NCBI GenBank assembly: GCA_964556545.1
Contig: CAZKWE010000011.1
Coordinates: forward strand, 1 to 20,564
Direction: 5' to 3'
From: JALSKU01 sp964556545
GTDB taxonomy: Bacteria > Campylobacterota > Campylobacteria > Campylobacterales > JALSKU01
Length of the DNA stretch: 20,564 nt
Shown here: positions 7,433 to 14,880 of the stretch, piece after piece
How the letters are laid out: every line of letters begins with the position of its first letter
How positions within the stretch are numbered: position 1 is the first letter of the stretch
Translations under genes and position numbers: made by a program
The notes under the pieces: generated by a model
The model's database searches: none
The model's input: the letters and a program-made list of their open reading frames with translations, nothing else
What the model was told of the DNA's origin: nothing

Positions 7433-8839
7433 TTACCTTTTGTTTTTATTGTAAAATTTGATTCTTATTTCCATACCGTCCAATACTTCTCTTAATGTAT
7501 CTATATCAAGTAATTTTGAAGTAATTTCTTCTTGAAGTTCAATTAATTTTTTATCTTTTATTTTTTTATTTTTATTTTTTTTCTTCTTTTTTGATTTCTT
7601 TTTTTCTAATGACTCTATATACATATTTTCCTCTTTGTCAGTTAAATTCTCCTTGCTCTCTTTAGTGTCTTGTGCCTCATCAAATAACTCTTTTAAACTC
7701 TCTTCATCAATCAAATCCAACTCTTCTTGAGAATTATGCGTTGTATTTGTTTTCTCGGTTTTAGCTATATCGTTTTCCTCTTTGATATCGGAAATTGCAA
7801 CCTGTGCTTCTTCATTAATGCTTTCTTCTGCTTGCGTATCTTCAAATTCATCTGTATAATCAGATTGTTTTTCTTTCTCATTTTCTTGTAGATTTGCACT
7901 GTCAATATCTTTATCGATATCAAATTCAAATTTATCTATTTCATCTTCTATTGGCTCTTCTTCATCTTTGAATTCATCAAAATCATCTTTTAATTCAGAT
8001 ATATCAAAATCTTCTTTGCCGGGCTTTATATCATCACTTTTCGTAATTGTTTTATCATTTATATCCAAGTTATCCTCAACAAACTCTTCTTCATTATCTT
8101 CAAGCAACTCTTTTACTTCCATAATATCTTCTTTGTCAAGAATAGAACTGTTTTGGTCTTTCTTTTCATCCGAAACAATTTCTTCATCTATATCCTTGTT
8201 CTCTTCAGCTTTAATATTGTCTTCATCATCTATAAATAAATCTTCATCAAAAGTTATATCTTCTTCTATGGCGTTTTCAATATCATCATCACTCTCATCA
8301 CTGCCTTGAATATCTTTTATCTCTTCTTTATTTTGTGTATTTACTTCTTCATTTTCATTATCTTTTTCTTCGGATTCTTCTTCTGTTTTTAAATCTTCAT
8401 TTTTCTCTTCTGATTTTTCAATATCATTAAACTCATCCGTTACAGAGTATTCTTCATCATCTGATTCATCTTGAGCTTTATCAGCTATCTCCTCAATTAC
8501 CGCCTCTTCTTCAACTACTTTATGGGTATTTGAGATATTTTCTATGATATTTTGAAAATCACTTGGTAAAAACGGCTTGGTAAGCATATATTTATACCCT
8601 TCGGGTTTTTGTGAACCTTTGGGAGCTATAAATATTACTTCATCACATTTTGTTTTTTCTTTTAAGAGATCAATGTCTATCTCTTTTGAAGCTTCATCAT
8701 CAACAAATACCATATCTTTAGATTCATCGGTTAATTCGGTTATATCACTTATTTCTTCAACATTATAATCATATTTTTTAGCGGTTAAATGTATAAGCTT
8801 TGAAACAGAAGAGTTTGTATTGATAAGTAAAATTTGCAT
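7433..8839 (-). CDS. Highly acidic protein with degenerate receiver domain
   Basis: The 468-residue protein has three parts. Residues 1-104 look like a CheY-like receiver fold: strand MQILLIN, a central strand ending MVFVDDE (Asp47/Asp48), and the closing LTKPFLPSDF (Lys88-Pro89-Phe90). The acidic pair normally found after strand 1 is missing (NTNSS), so phosphorylation is doubtful. Residues about 105-405 are a low-complexity Asp/Glu-rich linker, probably disordered. Residues 410-431 form a lysine-rich patch, followed by a helical tail. The position between fliR and gmk matches the gene annotated in C. jejuni as a highly acidic protein (Cj1178c, from memory). Function is unknown. The ATG has AGGAG 6 nt upstream and a near-perfect promoter close by. 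Confidence 0.85.
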   Translation of the reverse strand: MQILLINTNSSVSKLIHLTAKKYDYNVEEISDITELTDESKDMVFVDDEASKEIDIDLLKEKTKCDEVIFIAPKGSQKPEGYKYMLTKPFLPSDFQNIIENISNTHKVVEEEAVIEEIADKAQDESDDEEYSVTDEFNDIEKSEEKNEDLKTEEESEEKDNENEEVNTQNKEEIKDIQGSDESDDDIENAIEEDITFDEDLFIDDEDNIKAEENKDIDEEIVSDEKKDQNSSILDKEDIMEVKELLEDNEEEFVEDNLDINDKTITKSDDIKPGKEDFDISELKDDFDEFKDEEEPIEDEIDKFEFDIDKDIDSANLQENEKEKQSDYTDEFEDTQAEESINEEAQVAISDIKEENDIAKTEKTNTTHNSQEELDLIDEESLKELFDEAQDTKESKENLTDKEENMYIESLEKKKSKKKKKNKNKKIKDKKLIELQEEITSKLLDIDTLREVLDGMEIRIKFYNKNKR

Positions 8840-8856
8840 ATTTTTCTCCTTTTATA

Positions 8857-8865
8857 ATTATATCA
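8857..8865 (-). promoter_or_regulatory. Candidate extended -10 promoter of the acidic-protein gene
   Basis: TGATATAAT on the minus strand, an extended -10 match, lies only 17 nt upstream of the ATG at 8839. A start 6-8 nt downstream would fall in or next to the AGGAG site (8850-8846), giving a leader of about 10 nt. Either the leader is unusually short or this box is used with a slightly different start. Confidence 0.45.
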
Positions 8866-8904
8866 CATTAATTCAATTCTATAATAAAATCTTTTTAATA
8901 CAGT

Positions 8905-9669
8905 TTAAAAAAGTATTGTTAAATGGTTTATTGCTTCTAAAAACTCTTTTTTAAATATATACATAATTGACCCTAATATTACAGTAAGAACCATAAAAGA
9001 TACTGCTATTTTTATAGGAAATCCAACTACTAAAAGATTAAATTGGGGCATAGTTTTCATAAGCATTCCAAAAATAACATCACTTAAAAGCGAAAGCGCA
9101 ATAATAGGAAAAGATATAACAAAACCCAACACAAACATACTTGATATGGCTTTTGAAATATAATGCCATACGGATATATCGGGATAATATCCACCAAGTC
9201 CTATATATCCTATAGATTTGCTTAAAAACAATAGTATAAGATGATGGCCGTTGAAAGATAATAAAACCAATAAAGCCAACAAAGTTATAAATCTTCCTAT
9301 AACAGGTGAATTCACTCCTGTCATCGGATCTATACTGCTTGCAAGAGAAAAACCCATAACAAATGATATTTGTTCACCCGCCAAACCCAGTGCTCCAAAA
9401 ATAATCTGAAGCACAGTACCGCTTACCAAGCCTAAAAAAAGTTCGCTTACAAAAGCCAGGGCAAGTGTTGCTATATCAAAATTTTGTATATCCAAAGTTG
9501 CATTGGGAAATAAAAATATCGTAATAAAAAAAGCAAACAAAGCCTTTAAGCCAACCGGGATAGACCCATAAGAATAAAAAGGGAAAAAAGCTATCACACC
9601 GCTTACTCTTGTGAACAAAAGTAAAAAAACAATAGCATTGTTACCGCCTATCATCTGTAACAATTCCAC
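8905..9669 (-). CDS. fliR: Flagellar biosynthesis protein FliR
   Basis: FliR is an inner-membrane component of the flagellar type III export gate, with FliP and FliQ. The 254-residue protein is hydrophobic throughout with about six membrane segments and carries family features such as FTRVSGVIAFFPFYSYGSIP near the N-terminus and GFSLASSIDP in the middle. The start is GTG (9669-9667), sharing its first base with the TAG stop of the ABC ATPase gene (TAGTG), and GGAG lies 5 nt upstream. The overlap implies translational coupling. FliP/FliQ are elsewhere. The SctT/FliR assignment as flagellar rather than virulence secretion rests on the Campylobacterota gene order. Confidence 0.93.
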   Translation of the reverse strand: MELLQMIGGNNAIVFLLLFTRVSGVIAFFPFYSYGSIPVGLKALFAFFITIFLFPNATLDIQNFDIATLALAFVSELFLGLVSGTVLQIIFGALGLAGEQISFVMGFSLASSIDPMTGVNSPVIGRFITLLALLVLLSFNGHHLILLFLSKSIGYIGLGGYYPDISVWHYISKAISSMFVLGFVISFPIIALSLLSDVIFGMLMKTMPQFNLLVVGFPIKIAVSFMVLTVILGSIMYIFKKEFLEAINHLTILF

Positions 9670-10346
9670 TATTTCTCCTTTATGAGATTTGCTTCTTTCA
9701 GTCGGTATATTTTATCACATTTTTCAGCCAAATCTTCATCATGCGTAACTAAAAAAAGAGCGGCTTCATTATCATAAATATACTCAAATACAGCTTCTAT
9801 AACATTTTTAGCAGTCTGTCTGTCAAGATTGCCCGTTGGTTCATCTGCAAAAATAATTTTTGGCTTTTTCGTTAAAACTCTTGCTATAGAAATACGCTGT
9901 TGCTGTCCCCCTGATAGTTCGGTAACTTTCTTGTTTAGGATATTATCAATTTTTAAGAGTTCAATCAATCTGCTATCTATGGGCTGATTTGTCAATATTG
10001 AAGATAATTCTATATTTTCATACGCGCTAAAACCATTAAAAAGATAGTGTGCCTGAAAGATTATACCTATATCTTCTCTTCTTAAAGTTAAAAGCTTTTC
10101 ATCTGAAAGAGAGTATATATCTTTTCCTTCGCAAAAAACTTTACCTCTGTTTGGTTTAAGCAAAGTAGAAAGAATATGCAAAAGTGAAGATTTACCGCTT
10201 CCGCTTATCCCGAGAATCGCTATACTCTCTTTTTTATCAAGTGAAAGATTGATATTGTCAAATAAAGGGTAGTCGAAAGAGTGAGAAATACCCTCACATT
10301 TAAGAAGGATATTTTCACTCTTTTTAATTTGCGGGCTACTAAACAA
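9669..10346 (-). CDS. ABC transporter ATP-binding protein (LolD/FtsE-like)
   Basis: A 225-residue single ATPase domain. Walker A is GISGSGKSS (46-54, Lys52), the Q-loop glutamine is Gln98, the signature LSGGQQQR is 144-151, Walker B ends in Asp168-Glu169 (IIFADEP) and the H-loop histidine is His202 (LVTHDE). The sequence is of the LolD/MacB/FtsE type, which drives lipoprotein release, efflux or cell-wall remodelling. No permease gene is adjacent; the next gene is fliR, with a 1-nt overlap. The start is read as TTG (10346-10344) after an AGGGG/AAAGG site; a shorter N-terminus is possible because the conserved domain begins near residue 13. A homologue sits at the same place in C. jejuni (Cj1180c, from memory). 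Substrate unknown. Confidence 0.9.
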   Translation of the reverse strand: MFSSPQIKKSENILLKCEGISHSFDYPLFDNINLSLDKKESIAILGISGSGKSSLLHILSTLLKPNRGKVFCEGKDIYSLSDEKLLTLRREDIGIIFQAHYLFNGFSAYENIELSSILTNQPIDSRLIELLKIDNILNKKVTELSGGQQQRISIARVLTKKPKIIFADEPTGNLDRQTAKNVIEAVFEYIYDNEAALFLVTHDEDLAEKCDKIYRLKEANLIKEK

Positions 10347-10389
10347 AGCCTTTCCCCTCTTTGTCTATTTTCAAGTTTCCCACAATCGT

Positions 10390-10395
10390 ATTATA
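10390..10395 (-). promoter_or_regulatory. Candidate -10 box for the ABC ATPase-fliR pair
   Basis: TATAAT on the minus strand, in the 55-nt gap after the tsf stop, 43 nt upstream of the ATPase start codon. It would allow transcription of the ATPase and fliR separately from rpsB-tsf. The gap has no convincing intrinsic terminator, so read-through from tsf is also possible. Confidence 0.45.
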
Positions 10396-10401
10396 CTATA
10401 T

Positions 10402-11469
10402 TTATTTTAATTGTTCGGCAACTTCCGAAGCAAAATCGCAACCTTTCTTCTGTAAGCCTTCGCCAAGCTCAAATCTTACATACTCGACTATTTCTATTTT
10501 TCCGCCGAACTCTTTTGATTTTTCTTCAAGAATTTGTTCAACAGTTTTTTTATCATCCATTACATAAAATTGGCTCAGAAGAGTTAATTCTTGATCCAAA
10601 AGTGTGTTATCCGCTATAAATCTTTCCATTTGTCCAGGAATTATTCTATCCCATATTTTTTCAGGCTTGCCTTGAGCTTTCAAAGCTTCTTCAAGTTCTT
10701 TTCTTGCTTCTTTTAAAACTTCTTCCGTAAGTTGCAATCTGCTTGCATACTTTGGTACATGCTTTAAAGTTTTTCCAAGTCTTTTTAATTCTTCATTCTC
10801 TTTTTCAACTTCGGCTTTAAGTGCTGATGTTTCTTTTTCAACAAATTCCGGGTCCAACTCTTTATAGCTTATATATTTTGGTTTCATTGCAGCCGCATGC
10901 ATTGCTATATTTTTTAATAATCCGGTTGCTTTTTTCGCAACTTCTTCATTTTCACATTTTGCACCGATTAATACCCCTACCCTTCCGTTTGAATGTGCAT
11001 ATCCGTTAACTACACCGGCATATCCTGCCTTTATGGTTGCAACTCTTCTAAGAACAAGATTTTCGCCTATTGTTGCAATTTGTGTATTGAAAAATTCTTC
11101 AAAAGTTGTACCTTCTATATCTTTTTTCTTAATTTCATCTATATCAACACTATCAACTGACTGAACAAAATCAGTAACTTTTTTTGTAAGATTTATGAAA
11201 TTTTCATTTTTAGCCACAAAGTCGGTCTCAGAATTTATCTCGGTCATTGTTGCAACTTTAAAATCATCACTGACTTTGAGTGTTACCAAACCTTCACTTG
11301 CAAGTCTGTCAGATTTTTTAGCTGCTTTTCCAAGGCCTTTTTCTCTTAAAATATCCATTGCTTTTTGGATATCTCCTTCAGTTTCACTAAGAGCTTTTTT
11401 GCAATCCATCATACCCGCACCGCTCATTTGTCTTAATTCTTTTACTAATGATGCACTAATTGCCGCCAT
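10402..11469 (-). CDS. tsf: Translation elongation factor Ts
   Basis: EF-Ts is the guanine nucleotide exchange factor for EF-Tu. An N-terminal UBA-like domain (SASLVKELRQMSGAGMMDCK, about 5-24) is followed by the TDFV motif at 82-85, which contacts EF-Tu. The C-terminal dimerisation half is longer than in E. coli: 355 residues against 283, which is the usual length in Campylobacterota. It follows rpsB by 2 nt with a strong GGAG site, the near-universal rpsB-tsf operon. Confidence 0.97.
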   Translation of the reverse strand: MAAISASLVKELRQMSGAGMMDCKKALSETEGDIQKAMDILREKGLGKAAKKSDRLASEGLVTLKVSDDFKVATMTEINSETDFVAKNENFINLTKKVTDFVQSVDSVDIDEIKKKDIEGTTFEEFFNTQIATIGENLVLRRVATIKAGYAGVVNGYAHSNGRVGVLIGAKCENEEVAKKATGLLKNIAMHAAAMKPKYISYKELDPEFVEKETSALKAEVEKENEELKRLGKTLKHVPKYASRLQLTEEVLKEARKELEEALKAQGKPEKIWDRIIPGQMERFIADNTLLDQELTLLSQFYVMDDKKTVEQILEEKSKEFGGKIEIVEYVRFELGEGLQKKGCDFASEVAEQLK

Positions 11470-11471
11470 TG

Positions 11472-12293
11472 CTATTCTCCTTCTTTTTCATGCTCTACGG
11501 GACTATTTTCGGCAACTTCAGATGCCTCTTTGTCATTTTGTGTTTCTTTCGTCTCTTCTTTTGTCTCTTTTTCCTCATCAACAGGTATTTCTTTGTCGCT
11601 TTCTTGGTCTTGAGCTAAAATCTCTTTTCCTTCGATAATAGCTTCGCTCATCTCTTTACAGAAAAGCTGGATACTTCTTATAGCATCATCATTTCCCGGA
11701 ATCGGATAATCTATCACATCAGGATCACAGTTTGTATCTATCGGGGCAACTACAGGGATACCAAGTCTGTTTGCCTCTTTTACAGCAATTTTTTCTTTAA
11801 CGGTATCTATAACAAATATCATATCTGGAGCACTTTTCATATCTTTGATGCCGCCAAGATAATTCATTAATTTCTCTTTTTTTCTTTTTAAAACAAGAGC
11901 TTCTCTTTTGGTAAGCAAGTCAAGCTGACCCTCTTCTTCCATTTTTTGAATAACTTCAAGTTTTCTAATAGACTGTTTTATAGTTTGAAAATTGGTAAGC
12001 ATACCGCCGAGCCATCTATGATCCACATAAGGCATACCGCATTTTTGAGCATACTCTCTTATGGCTGCATTGGCCTGTTTTTTTGTACCTACGAATAAAA
12101 TTGTTTTACCCTCGGCAGCTGCATCTCTTACAACATTATAAGTATATCTGAAATATCTCAAAGTCTTTTGCAAGTCAATAATATAGATATTTTTTCTTTC
12201 TCCAAAGATATATTTTTTCATCTTCGGATTCCATCTTCTTGTTTGATGCCCAAAGTGAACACCACACTCCAATAGGTCCTTCATAGTAACCAT
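11472..12293 (-). CDS. rpsB: Small ribosomal subunit protein S2
   Basis: S2 joins the 30S subunit late in assembly, bridging head and body with S1 and S8. The start chosen is the ATG at 12293, giving MVTMKDLLECGVHFGHQTRR, the standard S2 N-terminus. It has AAAAGGAG 6 nt upstream. A longer frame opening at 12338 would add 15 residues that do not belong to the family and would place this binding site inside the gene. Conserved S2 blocks follow (RWNPKMKKYIFGERKNIYI, DHRWLGGMLTNF, GIPVVAPIDTNCDPD). The protein is 273 residues, with a Glu/Lys-rich C-terminal tail of about 50 residues beyond the core. It heads the rpsB-tsf operon. Confidence 0.97.
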   Translation of the reverse strand: MVTMKDLLECGVHFGHQTRRWNPKMKKYIFGERKNIYIIDLQKTLRYFRYTYNVVRDAAAEGKTILFVGTKKQANAAIREYAQKCGMPYVDHRWLGGMLTNFQTIKQSIRKLEVIQKMEEEGQLDLLTKREALVLKRKKEKLMNYLGGIKDMKSAPDMIFVIDTVKEKIAVKEANRLGIPVVAPIDTNCDPDVIDYPIPGNDDAIRSIQLFCKEMSEAIIEGKEILAQDQESDKEIPVDEEKETKEETKETQNDKEASEVAENSPVEHEKEGE

Positions 12294-12381
12294 ATATGTC
12301 TCCTTTTGTATTTTGGTTTTATCCTCCACACCCATCAACGCAATTTGCGCAACCTTTAAGGATTGGTGTGTGTGAGATTAA
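12294..12381 (-). promoter_or_regulatory. rpsB leader (5' UTR), possible autoregulatory RNA
   Basis: From the candidate -10 box at 12394-12389 the transcript would start near 12381, leaving a leader of about 88 nt. It holds complementary segments, CACACACC (about 12376-12366) and GGGTGTGG (about 12335-12328), which bracket a GTTGCGCAAATTGCG tract and could form a hairpin ahead of the binding site. In gammaproteobacteria, S2 represses rpsB-tsf through its leader; whether this leader does the same is a guess. Confidence 0.35.
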
Positions 12382-12388
12382 GGAATGG

Positions 12389-12394
12389 ATTATA
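12389..12394 (-). promoter_or_regulatory. Candidate -10 box of the rpsB-tsf promoter
   Basis: TATAAT on the minus strand (GATATAATCC), about 95 nt before the rpsB ATG, preceded by an A/T-rich tract. It is the best -10 match upstream of rpsB. Confidence 0.5.
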
Positions 12395-12604
12395 TCTATT
12401 TTTTCATTAAATTATATTTAAAATTCTTTATGAGATATAAACCTGTCTTAGATAAATTCTTAAATTACCTACTGCTATTTCTTTTACAAAATCTTATACC
12501 TTCTTTGCTTTTTGAAGCTTTGTAGATTATTAGAGGTATCCTTAAGTTTATTTGTTATTATACCGATATACTTCATACAAGTATTTTTTAAACAGTCCGG
12601 ATGA

Positions 12605-12698
12605 TAAGTACCCAACTAATAGCACAAAAAAACGGTACGAGTACGAGGCAGCTTTTTTGAGTTTCTGTTAATTGGGATTTCTTTTGGTCGGGTACTTA
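12605..12698. repeat. Long imperfect inverted repeat in the rpsB/EAL intergenic region
   Basis: TAAGTACCC (12605-12613) and GGGTACTTA (12690-12698) are perfectly complementary. Inside them AACTAATAG (12614-12622) pairs with CTGTTAATT (12665-12673) with one mismatch and one G-T, and CAAAAAA (12625-12631) pairs with TTTTTTG (12653-12659). CCC at 12611-12613 could pair with GGG at either 12674-12676 or 12690-12692, so two alternative folds exist. No open frame or known RNA family is recognised here. The remaining gap sequence (12395-12604) shows nothing else I can support. Confidence 0.5.
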
Positions 12699-12700
12699 AT

Positions 12701-12753
12701 ATTGCAAATTTATTGCAAAAATGTTATTTCGGTTATAGAAAAATATAATAACA
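12701..12753 (+). promoter_or_regulatory. Promoter and possible operator of the EAL-domain gene
   Basis: TATAAT at 12744-12749 is the -10 candidate, 61 nt before the start codon. Upstream, ATTGCAAA occurs twice (12701-12708 and 12712-12719) with an 11-nt period, close to one helical turn. TGTTATT (12722-12728) and AATAACA (12747-12753) form a 7-bp inverted repeat that brackets the -10 box. These repeats look like protein-binding sites, but no regulator can be named. Confidence 0.45.
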
Positions 12754-12809
12754 CTTTAAGAAAGTTTCAGATAAAGTTTTACGAATTTAGGTAATTTCAA
12801 AGGGTTTGT

Positions 12810-14237
12810 TTGCGTAATTTTATATTTTTTATGATTATCGGCCTGGCAATTTCAAATATCTTTGCCATTAATTACAATAATAAAAATATTACCATTGCTA
12901 CTTCTATTGCAATGATTATAGCCACCATATCTCTTTTTTGTTATGATTATATTGGAAATTTATATCAAAACAAAACTTTGCATTTCTCAAATTTGCCCGG
13001 AAGAAAATCTCTCCTTAAGAAACTAAAATATTATCAAGGCAAAAAACCAAAAGCTTTGATTCTTATAAATATCGACTCTTTTGAAGACATAAATGATTTT
13101 TTCGGATATGAGTTTGGTGATAAAGTATTGCAAGAAATTTCTCTATGGCTTAAAAAGCATATGCCTGATGAAGATTCTGAGCTTTACAAGCTTGAAGCTG
13201 ATAATTTTGCCATTTTTACCAGAAAATACAATAGCGACAAAGAATTAAACGACTATCTAAACAAACTTTCAAGTGAAATTATCAATATGAGTTTTTTAAT
13301 ATCTGACAATGAATTGGATATTGGTTTTACTATGGGTGCCGCCATCAATAGCGACAATCTTTTAAAGCTTACACATAGTGCGTTTAAAAAATCAAAAATC
13401 AAAAAAACACAGTATGAAATCTATCATCATGATAAATATAATGAAAACATACACGAAAAAAATATAAAAATAAACAAAATTATAAAAAAATCTATACAAC
13501 AGCACAATGTTATTCCCTTTTTTCAGCCAATCTACAATATCAAACTCCATAAAATTGACAAATACGAATCACTAATGAGATTAAAACTCGATAATGATAT
13601 ATTTTTAAAGCCGTCAGAATTTTTACAAATCTCAAAACAGTTAAAATTATACCCGAGGCTTATGCAGGAAATATTTACAAAAGTTGTTGACGGTATAAAC
13701 TTTTCAAAAGTAGAATATTCGATAAATTTATCCGTAGACGACATACTTGATAAGCAAACAAGAAATTTTATACTCAAAAAACTTGAAAAAAGTGATATAG
13801 GCTCATGGCTTGTATTTGAAATTCTTGAAAGTGAAGGTATAAAAAATTATAAAGAAGTAACTCGTTTTCTAAGAGAAATAAAATCACTTGGAGCAAAAAT
13901 AGCTATAGATGATTTTGGAAGCGGATATTCAAATTTTGAATATATTTTAAAACTTGAAGTAGATTTTTTAAAAGTTGACGGTTCACTTATAAGAAATATA
14001 GATATAAATGAAGATACACAGATTATAGCCGGGACTATTGTTGATTTTGCAAAAAAATTAAAAATTAAAACAATAGCTGAATTTGTACATAACAAAGATA
14101 TATACGACAAGGTAAAGATTATGGGATTTGACTATGTACAGGGTTACTATATAGGCAAACCGGATTCTCATCTAATAACTTCAAAAAATTTGGATTATTT
14201 ACATGACAAAGATGATATAAATCTTTTTAATGTATAG
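12810..14237 (+). CDS. Membrane protein with degenerate GGDEF and EAL domains (probable c-di-GMP phosphodiesterase)
   Basis: The 475-residue protein starts with two hydrophobic segments (about 3-20 and 27-47). A GGDEF-fold domain follows (about 60-205), but the active-site loop reads EADNF (129-133) instead of GGDEF, so cyclase activity is unlikely. The EAL domain (about 228-455) keeps the residues needed for metal binding and hydrolysis of c-di-GMP: Glu253 (in ESL, replacing EAL), Asn306, Glu337, Asp367-Asp368 (IDDFGSGYS), Lys388, Glu424 and Gln444 (VQGYYIGKP). I infer an active phosphodiesterase affecting the motile/sessile switch. The start is read as TTG at 12810 with AAAGGG 5 nt upstream; the ATG seven codons later has no binding site. 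Its last 11 nt overlap the end of the convergent gene. Confidence 0.9.
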   Translation: MRNFIFFMIIGLAISNIFAINYNNKNITIATSIAMIIATISLFCYDYIGNLYQNKTLHFSNLPGRKSLLKKLKYYQGKKPKALILINIDSFEDINDFFGYEFGDKVLQEISLWLKKHMPDEDSELYKLEADNFAIFTRKYNSDKELNDYLNKLSSEIINMSFLISDNELDIGFTMGAAINSDNLLKLTHSAFKKSKIKKTQYEIYHHDKYNENIHEKNIKINKIIKKSIQQHNVIPFFQPIYNIKLHKIDKYESLMRLKLDNDIFLKPSEFLQISKQLKLYPRLMQEIFTKVVDGINFSKVEYSINLSVDDILDKQTRNFILKKLEKSDIGSWLVFEILESEGIKNYKEVTRFLREIKSLGAKIAIDDFGSGYSNFEYILKLEVDFLKVDGSLIRNIDINEDTQIIAGTIVDFAKKLKIKTIAEFVHNKDIYDKVKIMGFDYVQGYYIGKPDSHLITSKNLDYLHDKDDINLFNV

Positions 14238-14823
14238 AGATATCCTGCATTATGTCTGCATTTGAAAGTATTTGTCTGTTGATATGATCTATATCAAGTC
14301 CGCTTTGGTTATCCAACTCTCCAATCAAATCTTTTCTTATAAATATAGTAAGCCTGGCTAATGCCTTATTTAAATGATTTGCATCTTCGACACTGACAAT
14401 ACCGTCTTTGGTTTCACTGTTAAAAACTTCCAAAAACAGTTGGTATTCATTAAGTACCGCCGGCGAAGCAACAAGTGCAATTCTATGTGTATTAAAAATA
14501 AGTCTATTTTTATCCTCTTTCGTTACAGTCTTTTTTTGAACTATTTCTTCCATCAAATCAATAATTTTTTGATATGTTTCACTTTTTAATTCTAAAAATT
14601 TTATACTTTGTTCTTTTTGAAGCTCAACTTCTGTTTGTTTGTTTAAAAGCATAGCCGTTATAAGTACTGTTGCCAAAGTTCCCAAGATGATAAGTATTAT
14701 TTCTTGAGTAAATGGCATTTTATCGCTTATATGATATGCCAACCGAAGGAAAAAATATCCTCCTATAAATACAAAAGCACTTAATATCATTAAAATTGTG
14801 TTATTTTCATACCATATTTTCAC
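14227..14823 (-). CDS. Unknown two-helix membrane protein
   Basis: I do not recognise a named family. The 198-residue protein has two membrane segments (about 8-30 and 39-60), then a charged, coiled-coil-prone helix starting KQTEVELQKEQSIKFLELK, and a mostly helical cytoplasmic-type tail to the C-terminus. The start is GTG (14823-14821), with AAGGAG 9 nt upstream. It lies 57 nt downstream of pgeF on the same strand with no clear promoter in between, so it may be the last gene of a ribE-pgeF transcript. Its 3' end overlaps the EAL-domain gene by 11 nt tail to tail. The codon pattern and the good binding site support a real gene; the function is unknown. Confidence 0.75.
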   Translation of the reverse strand: MKIWYENNTILMILSAFVFIGGYFFLRLAYHISDKMPFTQEIILIILGTLATVLITAMLLNKQTEVELQKEQSIKFLELKSETYQKIIDLMEEIVQKKTVTKEDKNRLIFNTHRIALVASPAVLNEYQLFLEVFNSETKDGIVSVEDANHLNKALARLTIFIRKDLIGELDNQSGLDIDHINRQILSNADIMQDISIH

Positions 14824-14880
14824 CTTTGATATCTCCTTGTTTTAAAATATCTGATTAAAGAAGATTGATTTTGCCATTAT

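Noticed and set aside
7968..8309. Serine-rich frames on the plus strand opposite the acidic protein
   Set aside because: They are the antisense of Asp/Glu codons (GAT/GAA read as TC-rich codons) and have no binding sites.
12294..12338. 15-residue N-terminal extension of rpsB from an earlier ATG
   Set aside because: The extension is not part of S2, and a strong AAAAGGAG site lies inside it, 6 nt before the canonical MVTMKDLLECG start.
12430..12525. 31-codon hydrophobic frame (MRYKPVLDKF...) on the plus strand, toxin-like in look
   Set aside because: No ribosome binding site, no promoter close by and no recognisable type I toxin features.
12633..12648. GTACGA tandem repeat as part of a CRISPR or iteron array
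   Set aside because: Only two 6-nt copies, no spacers and no replication or cas gene nearby.
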